The notes beneath the pieces were generated by a model, which made no database searches, was not told where the DNA came from, and saw nothing but the letters and a program-made list of their open reading frames with translations. Positions 1 to 7,691 of a stretch of 64,000 bases of DNA are shown here, one piece after another; within the stretch, counting starts at the first letter, position 1; each line of letters starts with the position of its first letter. Both the position numbers and the translations under genes were made by a program. Source of the DNA: Bradyrhizobium sp. Ce-3 (lineage in GTDB: Bacteria > Pseudomonadota > Alphaproteobacteria > Rhizobiales > Xanthobacteraceae); NCBI RefSeq assembly GCF_022835695.1, contig NZ_BQUV01000003.1:124001-188000 (forward strand), written 5' to 3'.

Positions 1-89
1 CCCTCCCGCGAAAATAGCCGCGTCAAGGAGGCACTGACGCCCTCGCCGGCGCCGACGATCAGGGCGATCTTGTATTTCGGAATATCCAT
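1..89 (-). CDS. SDR-family oxidoreductase, N-terminal part only (cut by window edge)
   Basis: Only the first 29-30 codons are in the window. The peptide starts MDIPKYKIALIVGAGEG and continues VSASLTRLFSREG. This is a beta-strand followed by a glycine-rich NAD(P)-binding turn (GAGEGVSAS), as at the start of short-chain dehydrogenases. The gene diverges from the acyl-CoA dehydrogenase that starts at 125, leaving 35 bp for two promoters. Substrate and active site lie outside the window, so only the family is supported. Confidence 0.7.
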   Translation of the reverse strand, partial: MDIPKYKIALIVGAGEGVSASLTRLFSRE

Positions 90-124
90 TGGGCTTTCCT
101 TTGCTCGGCCGGAGGAGGATAGTC

Positions 125-1942
125 GTGCCCCAACAAATGAGCACCGCAGCCGGGAATTCAATGCAGCCGCACAAGCAGGATCCGAAAACCTCGTTCACCA
201 GCCAGCCGGGTCTGCTGGCGCCCGACACGACGGGAATGAATTTCTACCGGGCCGATCCGGCGCTGACCGATCTCCTGAAGCTGCATTTGCCCGAGGCATT
301 GTTCCGCCACATCGAACCGCATCTCGACCGGCTCGGCGGACTGGCCGGCGGCACTCTCGACGAATGCGCGCGGCTTGCCGACCGGCATACGCCGGTGCTG
401 CACCAGCGCGACAAGTTCGGCCGCGACGTGCAAACAATCGAATATCATCCGGCCTATCGCGAGATCGAGAAGGCCGCGTTCGGCGAGTTCGGCATTCACG
501 CACTGTCGCTGCGCAAGGGCATCATGGGCTGGCCGGACAAATATCCCGTCGTGGCCAAGCATGCCTTCACCTTCCTGTTCAACCAGACCGAATTCGGCAT
601 GGGCTGCCCGATCAACGTCACCGACGGCTGCGCCAAGCTGCTGGCGAATTTCGGCAGCGAGGCGCTGAAGGCGAAGTATCTCGACGGCCTGACCCAGACC
701 GACATGAACAAGCTGACCCAGGGCGGCCAGTTCATGACCGAGAAGGAAGGCGGCTCCGACGTCGGCACGCTGACCACGCGCGCGGTGCAGGAGGGTGACC
801 ACTGGCGTCTCTACGGCGAGAAGTGGTTCTGCTCGAATGCCGATGCCAAGGTGGTGATGCTGCTGGCGCGGCCGGAAGGCGCGGGGCCGGGAACCAAAGG
901 CGTCGGCCTGTTCCTGATGCCGCGCTTCCTCGACGACGGGGCGCAGAATCATTACCGGATCGTGCGGCTGAAGGACAAGCTCGGCACCCGCTCGATGGCC
1001 TCGGGCGAGATCAAGTTCGACGGCGCGATCGCCTATGCGGTCGGCAAGCTCGACCGCGGCTTCGTGCAGATGGCCGAGATGGTGAACTCGTCGCGGCTGT
1101 CCAACGGCGTGAAGTCGACCGCGCTGATGCGCCGCGCCTGGCACGATGCGATCACGGTGGCGCGCGGTCGCGTCGTCTTCGGTCAGCGCATCATCGACCT
1201 GCCGCTGGCGCGGCGCCAGCTGATGAAGATCCTGCTGCCGACCGAGCAGGCGCTGTCGATGAGCTTCCTGACCGCCGACGCACTCGACCGCGCCGAGGCC
1301 GGAAGCCAGGATGCCGCGGCGCTGCTGCGCATTTTGACGCCGACGCTGAAATTCCGCGCCACCCGTGATGCGCGGAAGGTTTGCGGCGACGCGATGGAGA
1401 TGCGCGGCGGCATCGGCTACATCGAGGAATTCGTCACGCCGCGGCTGCTGCGCGACGCGCATCTCGGCTCGATCTGGGAGGGCACCGGCAACATCGTCGC
1501 GATCGATGCGCTGAAGCGCGCGGTCGGGCGCCATGGCGCCGACAACGCGCTCGCTGCCGATCTGCATGCGCGGCTCGACGACAGTCCGAACGTACCGCAG
1601 GCCTGGCGCAACCGGCTGCGCGATCTCAGCGGCCGCGCGATTGCGTTTGCGCGCGAGGTCGCAGGCCGCATCGACAATGAGGGCGACGCGCGCCGCGCCA
1701 CCAGCCTGCTCTATCATGTGGCGAGCGCGGTGGCGCTGGCGTGGGAGGGCGGACGCATCCACGAGATGCGCGGCGATGCGCGCCGGCTGCTGCTGTCGCG
1801 GATGGTGATCGACCATCGCGTGGCGCCTGGTGATCCGTTCCGGCTTGCGGAAAATACCGTTCAGCGCAGGATGACCGAACACCTGCTCGGTGATCGCGCC
1901 GTCGGCATGGCCGAGGTTGGCGAATTGCTCGTCGCAGCGTAG
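125..1942 (+). CDS. acyl-CoA dehydrogenase, long (about 605 aa) form
   Basis: FAD-dependent acyl-CoA dehydrogenase that would introduce the alpha-beta double bond in an acyl-CoA. The FAD/substrate motif MTEKEGGSDVGTLTTRA is near residue 204, RGGIGYIEEF near 426 and IWEGTGN near 450. The Glu of EGT sits where the catalytic base of MCAD-type enzymes lies. The protein is longer than the usual 380-400 residues and has an extra C-terminal helical region, as in AidB-like and long FadE proteins. I chose the GTG at 125 because GGAGGAGG ends six bases upstream; the ATGs at 89, 137 and 161 lack such a site. The alcohol dehydrogenase follows after 53 bp, so the two may be cotranscribed. Confidence 0.93.
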   Translation: MPQQMSTAAGNSMQPHKQDPKTSFTSQPGLLAPDTTGMNFYRADPALTDLLKLHLPEALFRHIEPHLDRLGGLAGGTLDECARLADRHTPVLHQRDKFGRDVQTIEYHPAYREIEKAAFGEFGIHALSLRKGIMGWPDKYPVVAKHAFTFLFNQTEFGMGCPINVTDGCAKLLANFGSEALKAKYLDGLTQTDMNKLTQGGQFMTEKEGGSDVGTLTTRAVQEGDHWRLYGEKWFCSNADAKVVMLLARPEGAGPGTKGVGLFLMPRFLDDGAQNHYRIVRLKDKLGTRSMASGEIKFDGAIAYAVGKLDRGFVQMAEMVNSSRLSNGVKSTALMRRAWHDAITVARGRVVFGQRIIDLPLARRQLMKILLPTEQALSMSFLTADALDRAEAGSQDAAALLRILTPTLKFRATRDARKVCGDAMEMRGGIGYIEEFVTPRLLRDAHLGSIWEGTGNIVAIDALKRAVGRHGADNALAADLHARLDDSPNVPQAWRNRLRDLSGRAIAFAREVAGRIDNEGDARRATSLLYHVASAVALAWEGGRIHEMRGDARRLLLSRMVIDHRVAPGDPFRLAENTVQRRMTEHLLGDRAVGMAEVGELLVAA

Positions 1943-1995
1943 GCTGCGGCTCGAGCGAATTTTTCAAACAAGCAAAAACGTCAAGGGAGACCCCG

Positions 1996-3084
1996 ATGAA
2001 GGCCGCCGTCCTGCATGAAGTCAATCAGCCGCTGGTGATCGAGGATGTCAGCGTGCCCAATCCGGGGCCGCGCGAGGTCCTGATCCGCACCGCGGTTGCG
2101 GGCCTCTGCCATTCCGACCTGCACTTCATGGAAGGCCTCTATCCGCATCCGCTGCCGGCGGTGCTCGGCCATGAATCGGCCGGCGTGGTCGAGAAGGTCG
2201 GCTCCGACGTCAATTACGTGAAGCCCGGCGATCACGTCGTCACCTGTCTCTCGGTGTTCTGCGGCACCTGCGACAATTGCACCACCGGCCGCACCGTGCT
2301 GTGCACCGACACCACGGTGAAGATGCTGCCCGGCGCCTCCAACCGCCTGTCGTGGGGCCGGAAGGAGAAGCTCAACCAGTTCCTCAATCTGTCGTCCTTT
2401 GCCGAGCAGATGCTGGTGCACGAGAACGCGATCGTGAAGATCAAGAAGGAGATGCCGCTCGATCTTGCCGCGCTGATCGGCTGCGGCGTCATCACCGGCT
2501 ATGGCGCCGTGGTGAACACCGCGAAGGTGACCGCCGGCGAGACCGTGGCGGTGATCGGCTGCGGCGGCGTCGGCATGGCCGCGATCAACGGCGCGCAGAT
2601 CGCCGGCGCCGGCCGCATCATCGCGATCGATACCAATCCGGCCAAGCTGCAGCTTGCGACCAAGCTCGGGGCCACCGACATCGTCGATCCCGCGCGCGGC
2701 GACGTGGTCCAGCAGGTGCGCGAACTCACCGGCGGCGGCGTGCATCATTCCTTCGAGGTGCTCGGCCGCAAGGAAACCGCCGAGCAGGCCTTCGCCATGC
2801 TGGCGGCGGGCGGCACCGCGACCATCGTCGGCATGATCCCGTTCGGCCAGAAGATCGAGCTGCACGGTTTCGACTTCCTGCGCGAACGTCGCATCCAGGG
2901 CTCGTCGATGGGCTCCAACCACTTCCGCGTCGACATGCCCCGCCTCGTCGACTTCTACATGCGCGGCAAGCTGCATCTGGAAGACTGGATCTCGGCCAAG
3001 CTGAAGCTCAGCGAGATCAACGAGGGCTTTGCCAACATGAAAGCCGGCAAGACGCTGCGCAGCGTGATCATGTTCGACAGCTAG
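1996..3084 (+). CDS. Zn-dependent alcohol dehydrogenase (MDR superfamily)
   Basis: NAD(P)-dependent medium-chain alcohol dehydrogenase of 362 residues. Catalytic zinc ligands are visible as Cys38 in GLCHSD and the His-Glu pair of LGHESAG near 59. The structural zinc lobe CGTCDNC with a further Cys near 104 is intact. The Rossmann motif GCGGVGMAAI lies near 189. It starts behind AAGGGAGA, 53 bp after the acyl-CoA dehydrogenase. The deep class resembles the class III/aryl-alcohol branch. A role in oxidising an alcohol intermediate of the neighbouring acid pathway is inference. Confidence 0.93.
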   Translation: MKAAVLHEVNQPLVIEDVSVPNPGPREVLIRTAVAGLCHSDLHFMEGLYPHPLPAVLGHESAGVVEKVGSDVNYVKPGDHVVTCLSVFCGTCDNCTTGRTVLCTDTTVKMLPGASNRLSWGRKEKLNQFLNLSSFAEQMLVHENAIVKIKKEMPLDLAALIGCGVITGYGAVVNTAKVTAGETVAVIGCGGVGMAAINGAQIAGAGRIIAIDTNPAKLQLATKLGATDIVDPARGDVVQQVRELTGGGVHHSFEVLGRKETAEQAFAMLAAGGTATIVGMIPFGQKIELHGFDFLRERRIQGSSMGSNHFRVDMPRLVDFYMRGKLHLEDWISAKLKLSEINEGFANMKAGKTLRSVIMFDS

Positions 3085-3090
3085 CGCTGG

Positions 3091-3200
3091 TCGTCGTCGC
3101 CCGGCTTGACCGGGCGACCCAGTATTCCAGAGGCGGTTGTGCTTGAGCCGAGAAGCCGCGGCGTACTGGATGCCCCGCATGAAGCGGGGCATGACAGCGG
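3091..3200. repeat. dispersed palindromic intergenic repeat, family A, copy 1
   Basis: The core has CGCCCGGCTTGACCGGGCGA at the left, a GTATTCCAG..CTGGAT middle and a CCCCGCATGAAGCGGGG hairpin at the right. A second copy lies at 49461-49570. It fills the gap between two convergent genes. Confidence 0.8.
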
Positions 3201-3220
3201 AGTGTGACGGCTCGTCCGCC

Positions 3221-3574
3221 TCACCGCGCGACGTGCGCGGACACCGCGAGCCATTTGCCGTTCTGCCGCGCCCAGCAGTCGGTGTAGCGGCCGTGCGCGG
3301 GCTCGCCGTCTGCGTTGGTGTAGCTGGTCTGGGCGTGGATGATGGCGAAATCGCCGAGGATGCGGATCTTGACGTCCTCGGCCTTCAGTCCCTTGATCCT
3401 CACCGGGATTGCCGTCTGCTTCAGGAAGGCGGCGCGGTCGACCAGGCTCTTGTCGGGATTGGTGCAGTAGAAGTCCTGCGCCAGGATTTCGTCGAAGCGC
3501 TTGACGTCGCAGTTCTGAACCGAGTCCACGTAATCCTTGTTGAGTTTTGTCAGCTCTTCGAGGTCGTTGCTCAT
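3221..3574 (-). CDS. NTF2-like / SnoaL-like small protein
   Basis: Protein of 117 residues beginning MSNDLEELTKLNKDYVDS. It has the alpha-helix then cone-shaped beta pattern of the NTF2-like/DUF4440 superfamily: an early helix, FDEILAQDFYCTNPDKSLVDRA, then DFAIIHAQTSY and a Trp-rich final strand (CWARQNGKWLAVSAH). The start at 3574 is set by GGGAGGA seven bases upstream; the ORF extends further upstream, but only into a dispersed repeat. Members are used as small enzymes or dimer domains, so no reaction can be named. It lies between the alcohol dehydrogenase and amidase genes. Confidence 0.8.
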   Translation of the reverse strand: MSNDLEELTKLNKDYVDSVQNCDVKRFDEILAQDFYCTNPDKSLVDRAAFLKQTAIPVRIKGLKAEDVKIRILGDFAIIHAQTSYTNADGEPAHGRYTDCWARQNGKWLAVSAHVAR

Positions 3575-3599
3575 TGTTGGTCCTCCCTGTATTCCCCCG

Positions 3600-3721
3600 T
3601 CATTGCGAGGAGCGAAGCGACGAAGCAAACCATCGCTCCGCGCACGTTGATATATGGATTGCTTCGCGGAGTTCACCATCGGGCGCGCGTTCGCGCGACC
3701 CGTTGGCTCGCAATGACGGTG
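3600..3721. repeat. dispersed palindromic intergenic repeat, family B
   Basis: Outer arms are TCATTGCGAGGAGCGAAGCG and GGCTCGCAATGACGG, forming a long imperfect inverted repeat. This CATTGCGAG...CGCAATGA type is common in rhizobial intergenic DNA. Similar arms also flank the family A copy near 49.4-49.6 kb. Confidence 0.75.
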
Positions 3722-3731
3722 AGGGCCTCAC

Positions 3732-5204
3732 TCAATCATCAAACATCTTCGGCGGCACGAAGCCGCCGAACTCGCGCTCGATCAGCTCGGCGAGTTTCAG
3801 CGGCGTGCGGTCCTCTAGCCAGGGGCCTACGATCTGCACGCCGACCGGCAATCCGTCGGGCGCAAAGCCGGTCGGGATCGCGGTCGAAGGCAGGCCGGGC
3901 AGGGTTGCGATGCCGGGCCAGGCGAGCTGGTCGGTGTAGACGTGTGGTTCACCGTCGATCAGGATCCGCCGCTGCTCCTGGTCGGGCGAATGATCGTGCG
4001 GATAGGCCGGCGTCGGCATGATCGGGCAGATCACCGCGTCGAAGGATTTGAACAGCTCGCGCCATTGCGCGCGCAGCCGCGAGCGGGCGTAGGTCGCCTG
4101 CACCCAGTCGCGATGGCTGAGCGCGATGCCGCGCAGCCGCTCGGCTTGCAGGCTGTTGTCGCTGGCCGGCAGTGCAGCGGCCGCCGCGCAGGCGCCAGCA
4201 TAGACCTCCGGCGGGAAGGTCGCGGCGAGGAACGACAGCAGCATCCGCATATAGAGCCGCGAGGACGCCGCGAAGTCCGGCAGCAGCGGGCTCGACCGCG
4301 AGATTGTCGCGCCTGATTTGTCGAGATTGCCGGCGAGCTTGTCGATGCTGCCGCGAACCGCCTTATCGGTCGGCAGCACCGGATCGGTATCGATGACGAG
4401 GATGCGGAAATCCTTCAAGCTGGTGTGGCGCGCCGCAGGCAGGTCGAGGCGATACGCCTTGCCGACGTCGTGCGGATCGGGGCCGGCCATCACGTCGAGC
4501 AGCAGCGCGAGGTCGGCCGCGCCGCGTGCCATCGGGCCGATCACCGCGAGGTCGCGCTCATAGATGATCGGCGGCGCCGGCGGCGCGGTGTGGCCGCGCG
4601 ACGCCAGCAGATCGAAGGTCGGCTTGTGCGCATAGATGCCGCAGTGGAATCCGGGCACCCGCAGCGAGCCGCCGATGTCGGAGCCGAGCGACAGCGCGCC
4701 GTAACCCGCAGCAAGTGCCGCCGACGATCCGCCGGAGGAGCCGCCCGGCGTGCGGCCGACGTCGTAGGGGTTGTTGGTGGTGCCGTAGATCTCGTTGTAG
4801 CTCTGCCAGTCGGCGAGGGCGACCGGTACGTTGGTCTTGCCGAGGATCACTCCGCCGGCATCCTTCACCCGCTGGATCGGCAGCGCGTCCTCGGACGGCG
4901 TAAAGTCCTTGTGCGGCGGAAAGCCCCAGGTGGTCGGCAATCCCGCGACATTGAAGGATTCCTTCACGGTCATGGGAATGCCGAGCAGCGGCTTGTGCTC
5001 GCCGCGCGCAATCGCGGCATCGGCGGCGCGGGCAGCAGTGAGGCCCCGCTCGAAATCGCGCACGCAGACCGCATTGACCTTGCCGTCATGGCGCTCGATG
5101 CGGCCGATCACATCTTCCGCGAGCTCGACGGCCGAAACCTGCTTGTTGCGCAGCGCCTCCGATAGTTCGACGGCGGTCTTGAAACTGTATTGCGATCTGG
5201 CCAC
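3732..5204 (-). CDS. amidase-signature family hydrolase
   Basis: 490-residue amidase-signature enzyme that hydrolyses a C-N amide bond. The Ser-cisSer-Lys triad is visible with canonical spacing: Lys81 in PMTVKESF, cis-Ser156 in GGSSGGS and nucleophile Ser180 in SDIGGS. The intervals of 75 and 24 residues match the family. The start is a GTG at 5204 behind GGGAG. No signal peptide is seen, so it is probably cytoplasmic. The substrate could be an aryl or acyl amide; proximity to acyl-CoA catabolic genes suggests it could release a carboxylic acid, which is inference. Confidence 0.92.
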   Translation of the reverse strand: MARSQYSFKTAVELSEALRNKQVSAVELAEDVIGRIERHDGKVNAVCVRDFERGLTAARAADAAIARGEHKPLLGIPMTVKESFNVAGLPTTWGFPPHKDFTPSEDALPIQRVKDAGGVILGKTNVPVALADWQSYNEIYGTTNNPYDVGRTPGGSSGGSSAALAAGYGALSLGSDIGGSLRVPGFHCGIYAHKPTFDLLASRGHTAPPAPPIIYERDLAVIGPMARGAADLALLLDVMAGPDPHDVGKAYRLDLPAARHTSLKDFRILVIDTDPVLPTDKAVRGSIDKLAGNLDKSGATISRSSPLLPDFAASSRLYMRMLLSFLAATFPPEVYAGACAAAAALPASDNSLQAERLRGIALSHRDWVQATYARSRLRAQWRELFKSFDAVICPIMPTPAYPHDHSPDQEQRRILIDGEPHVYTDQLAWPGIATLPGLPSTAIPTGFAPDGLPVGVQIVGPWLEDRTPLKLAELIEREFGGFVPPKMFDD

Positions 5205-5304
5205 GGCGTGCTCCCGGTTTTGTCGTTGGCGCGATGATGGGCAGTTTGGCTGCCGCCCGCAAGCGCTGTAGCCGTGGTGGTGCCGCCGCGTTTGATCGGG
5301 ATTG

Positions 5305-6276
5305 CTACGCGGCGCCGATCAATATGCCGACCGCGAGCACGATTGCGCCGCCGAGCACGATCTGGAACACCGCCTGCAGGAACGGCGTATCCATGTAGCG
5401 CGCGCGGATGAAGGCGATCGCCCACAATTCGAAGAACACCACGATGCCGGCGATCGCGGTCGCGATCCAGAACGCGTTCGGCCAGGCGTCGGGCACCAGA
5501 TACGGAATCGTGTGGCCGAGGCCGCCGAGCGTCGTCATCAATCCGCAGGTCGTGCCGCGCAGCCAGGGCGAGCCGCGGCCGGTCAGCGAGCCGTCGTCGG
5601 ACAATGCTTCGGCAAAACCCATGCTGATGCCGGCGCCGATCGAGGCGGCAAGGCCGACCAGGAAGGTCTGCCAGTTGTGATGCGTGGCGAAGGCGGCGGC
5701 GAACAGCGGCGCCAGGGTCGAGACCGAGCCGTCCATCAATCCGGCGAGGCCCGGCTGCACATATTGCAGCACGAACATCCTCCGCCGCGTGCGGTCTTCC
5801 TCGGCGCGCACATCGGGCTTGAGGATCTCGCCGGTGAGCTTCACCGCGAGCTTCTCATGGCCCTTCTCCTCCTCGGCGAGATCGCCGAGCAGCCGGCGCA
5901 CGCCGACATCCTCGGCCTTCTCGGCGGCGCGGGCGTAGAAGCGCTCGGCCTCCAGCTCCATGGTCTCGACTTCCTTGCGGATGGTGTCGAGCGGCAGGTT
6001 CTTGGTCAGCCAGATCGGGCGCCGCCGCAGGAAACCTTTCACGTCCTCGCGCCGGATCGGCGGCAAGTGCGGACCGAAACGCTGTTCGTAGGTTTCCAGC
6101 AGCCGATGGCGATGGCCGCGCTCCTCCTCGGCCATCTCCTCGAAGATCTTTGCGGTATCGGGATAACGGTCGGCCAAGTCCTCTGCAAAGGACATGTAGA
6201 TCCGGCTGTCCTCCTCCTCGGAGGCAATCGCGACCGCCAGCACCTCGCGCTCGGTCAGATCGGCGAAATTCTTCAC
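5305..6276 (-). CDS. mbfA: membrane-bound ferritin-like iron exporter MbfA
   Basis: Two-part protein of 323 residues. Residues 1-150 form a ferritin-like/rubrerythrin four-helix bundle with di-iron ligand segments EEEDSRIY, EEERGH, METMELEAERFY-like helix and EEEKGH. Residues about 185-320 form a VIT1/CCC1-like membrane domain (DGSVSTLAPLFAAAF, GISMGFAEALSDD, several hydrophobic helices). This order is that of MbfA, which exports iron and is repressed by Irr under iron limitation in Bradyrhizobium and Agrobacterium. An AT-rich ICE-like palindrome sits just upstream of the start. Identification is by architecture and promoter together. Confidence 0.93.
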   Translation of the reverse strand: MKNFADLTEREVLAVAIASEEEDSRIYMSFAEDLADRYPDTAKIFEEMAEEERGHRHRLLETYEQRFGPHLPPIRREDVKGFLRRRPIWLTKNLPLDTIRKEVETMELEAERFYARAAEKAEDVGVRRLLGDLAEEEKGHEKLAVKLTGEILKPDVRAEEDRTRRRMFVLQYVQPGLAGLMDGSVSTLAPLFAAAFATHHNWQTFLVGLAASIGAGISMGFAEALSDDGSLTGRGSPWLRGTTCGLMTTLGGLGHTIPYLVPDAWPNAFWIATAIAGIVVFFELWAIAFIRARYMDTPFLQAVFQIVLGGAIVLAVGILIGAA

Positions 6277-6297
6277 GGCAACGCTTTCTTCATCTAA

Positions 6298-6319
6298 TTT
6301 AGAATTAGAATAATTCTAA
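6298..6319. promoter_or_regulatory. ICE-like iron control element (predicted Irr site) for mbfA
   Basis: In strongly AT-rich sequence 22-43 bp before the mbfA start, TTAGAAT and ATTCTAA form a perfect inverted repeat around a central A (6305-6319). A further half-site TTTAGAA lies directly before it (6298-6304). This matches the TTTAGAA/TTCTAAA half-sites of iron control elements bound by Irr. Confidence 0.75.
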
Positions 6320-6442
6320 TATTGTTTCATGATGCTCTGGTCAACCGAATGGGGCGTCGCACCGCACCGTTTTGATCACGATGAAGGGAACCAGGCGATC
6401 CCGCGCCCGTTCGAGTTCCGGTGCCGATCAGCGGGGGACTCC

Positions 6443-7165
6443 ATGAGCACGGTCAAATATCGCCTGAACGATCCGGGGCTGGCGCCGCGGCGAACCAGGC
6501 TCGAAATTCCCGGCTGGGCGGGTCAGCGCGAGCCGCGCGCCGACGGCTCACGCGAGCAGGTCTGGCATTGCGTGCCGTTCTCGGAGGGCGCGCAATACGG
6601 TATCGAACTGTTCTACCCCTACGCCTTCGAGCTGCACGTCACCACGCGGGACGGTCAGCTGCATCTCGATGCGGATTGGGGTGCGCCGCCGGACAGCGGC
6701 GTGCAATGGCCGCCGTTCCGGAATTTCGGCACCACGTTCTACACCTATCAGATCCTGCTCGACCTCAAGGTCGAACCGGGCATGGCGATCCGCACCGAGC
6801 CGCATCCGCGCTTCTACACCGACCGCACCGACACCGTGCCGATCGCCGTGCCGGCGCTGATCCGCAACTGGTGGCCGATGATGTTCTTCTGCGTGTTCAA
6901 GGCGCCGGCCGAGGGGCGCACCCACATCTTCCGGCCCAACGAGCCGTTCGCGCAGATCATCGTGATCCCGGAGGAGGCGAACTTTCAGCTCGAGCCAATG
7001 GGTGAGGAGGAAGCCGCCGAGCGCGAACTGCAAGCGCGCCGCATCTACAACAGCCGGCCGAAGCTCGCCGCGGGCACCGAATGGACCTCGTCGACCGACA
7101 CGGTGTTCGACGGCACCTACCGCCACCTGCACCGCGCTGCAAAGGAGAAGACGCGCCAGGAGTGA
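6443..7165 (+). CDS. DUF6065-like protein of unknown function
   Basis: 240-residue soluble protein starting MSTVKYRLNDPGLAPRR. It is rich in aromatic residues (VQWPPFRNFGTTFYTYQ, LIRNWWPMMFFCVF) and ends in a charged region. The sequence resembles DUF6065, a family without known function; this assignment is from memory of the family and is moderate. The start at 6443 has GGGGGA upstream; the ORF can be extended to 6329 but without a ribosome site. No signal peptide or membrane segment is seen. It diverges from mbfA but has no obvious iron link. Confidence 0.75.
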   Translation: MSTVKYRLNDPGLAPRRTRLEIPGWAGQREPRADGSREQVWHCVPFSEGAQYGIELFYPYAFELHVTTRDGQLHLDADWGAPPDSGVQWPPFRNFGTTFYTYQILLDLKVEPGMAIRTEPHPRFYTDRTDTVPIAVPALIRNWWPMMFFCVFKAPAEGRTHIFRPNEPFAQIIVIPEEANFQLEPMGEEEAAERELQARRIYNSRPKLAAGTEWTSSTDTVFDGTYRHLHRAAKEKTRQE

Positions 7166-7186
7166 GGCGGTGCCGCATCATGATCG

Positions 7187-7216
7187 GCAAAAACAAACGG
7201 GGCCAACCGGCCCCGT
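7187..7216 (-). terminator. Rho-independent terminator for the histidine-rich gene
   Basis: ACGGGGCC and GGCCCCGT form an 8-bp stem with a 4-nt loop. Read on the minus strand the stem is followed by a T-rich run (TTTGTTTTTG). It lies 23 bp after the stop at 7239 and may also stop the convergent gene ending at 7165. Confidence 0.75.
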
Positions 7217-7238
7217 TGTGGTGACGCTCAACCATCGC

Positions 7239-7598
7239 TCAGTAGTCGCGGCGATAGAAGCTGTGGTGGTGATGGTGATGATGGTGGTGATGATGGTAGC
7301 GCCGATAGCGCGGCACTACGACGACAGGCCCCTCGTAGCGGCGATAGTAGCCGTGATGGTGGTGATGATGATGGTGGTGATGGTGATGATAGAACTGCGC
7401 GACTTGAACGTTGTCGCGGGCCTGCGCCGGCGCACTCTCATCGATGGCCTGCAGCTTCGCCGCAGCGTTCGAGATCGGCTGAAGCAGCTCCGCATAGGAA
7501 TTCGCGCGCAGGTCTGATGGTGCCGGCGCGGCTTGCGCGGTGCCGAACGCGCCGAGCGAAACGACCGCTCCCAGCAGTCCGGCAATCTTCTTTTCCAT
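7239..7598 (-). CDS. exported protein with two poly-histidine tracts
   Basis: 119-residue protein with a Sec signal peptide (MEKKIAGLLGAVVSLGAFG, cleavage predicted after AQA near 24). A short helical region follows, then two uninterrupted histidine runs of 12 and 11 residues joined by a Tyr/Arg/Val linker (GYYRRYEGPVVVVPRYRRY). The runs use mixed CAT and CAC codons, so they are not a simple DNA slippage product. The start at 7598 is chosen for AGGAGAAAG and the signal peptide. A perfect EcfG-type promoter lies 47-71 bp upstream. A periplasmic Ni/Zn/Cu-binding or proton-buffering role is inference. Confidence 0.9.
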   Translation of the reverse strand: MEKKIAGLLGAVVSLGAFGTAQAAPAPSDLRANSYAELLQPISNAAAKLQAIDESAPAQARDNVQVAQFYHHHHHHHHHHHHGYYRRYEGPVVVVPRYRRYHHHHHHHHHHHSFYRRDY

Positions 7599-7644
7599 GG
7601 TCTTTCTCCTGATCAGGTCGCCGGACGCACAGCCGACTGACCGC

Positions 7645-7669
7645 AACGCCAGGTTCCATGGAATGTTCC
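7645..7669 (-). promoter_or_regulatory. EcfG-type (general stress) promoter for the histidine-rich gene
   Basis: On the minus strand, GGAAC (7669-7665) is followed after exactly 16 nt by CGTT (7648-7645). This matches the -35/-10 pattern reported for rhizobial EcfG. The ATG at 7598 is 47 bp downstream. Confidence 0.7.
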
Positions 7670-7691
7670 CGGATATTTCCGGGACACTGAC

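Noticed and set aside
158-1882. 574-aa minus-strand ORF opposite the first acyl-CoA dehydrogenase
   Set aside because: His/Arg-rich translation with no domain, fully antisense to a gene with clear motifs; a product of high GC.
3137-4021. 294-aa plus-strand ORF
   Set aside because: Crosses two dispersed repeats and the antisense of the NTF2-like and amidase genes.
7239-7400. Poly-His coding region considered as a trinucleotide repeat without coding value
   Set aside because: CAT and CAC alternate irregularly, and the ORF has a signal peptide, ribosome site, promoter and terminator, so it is a real gene.
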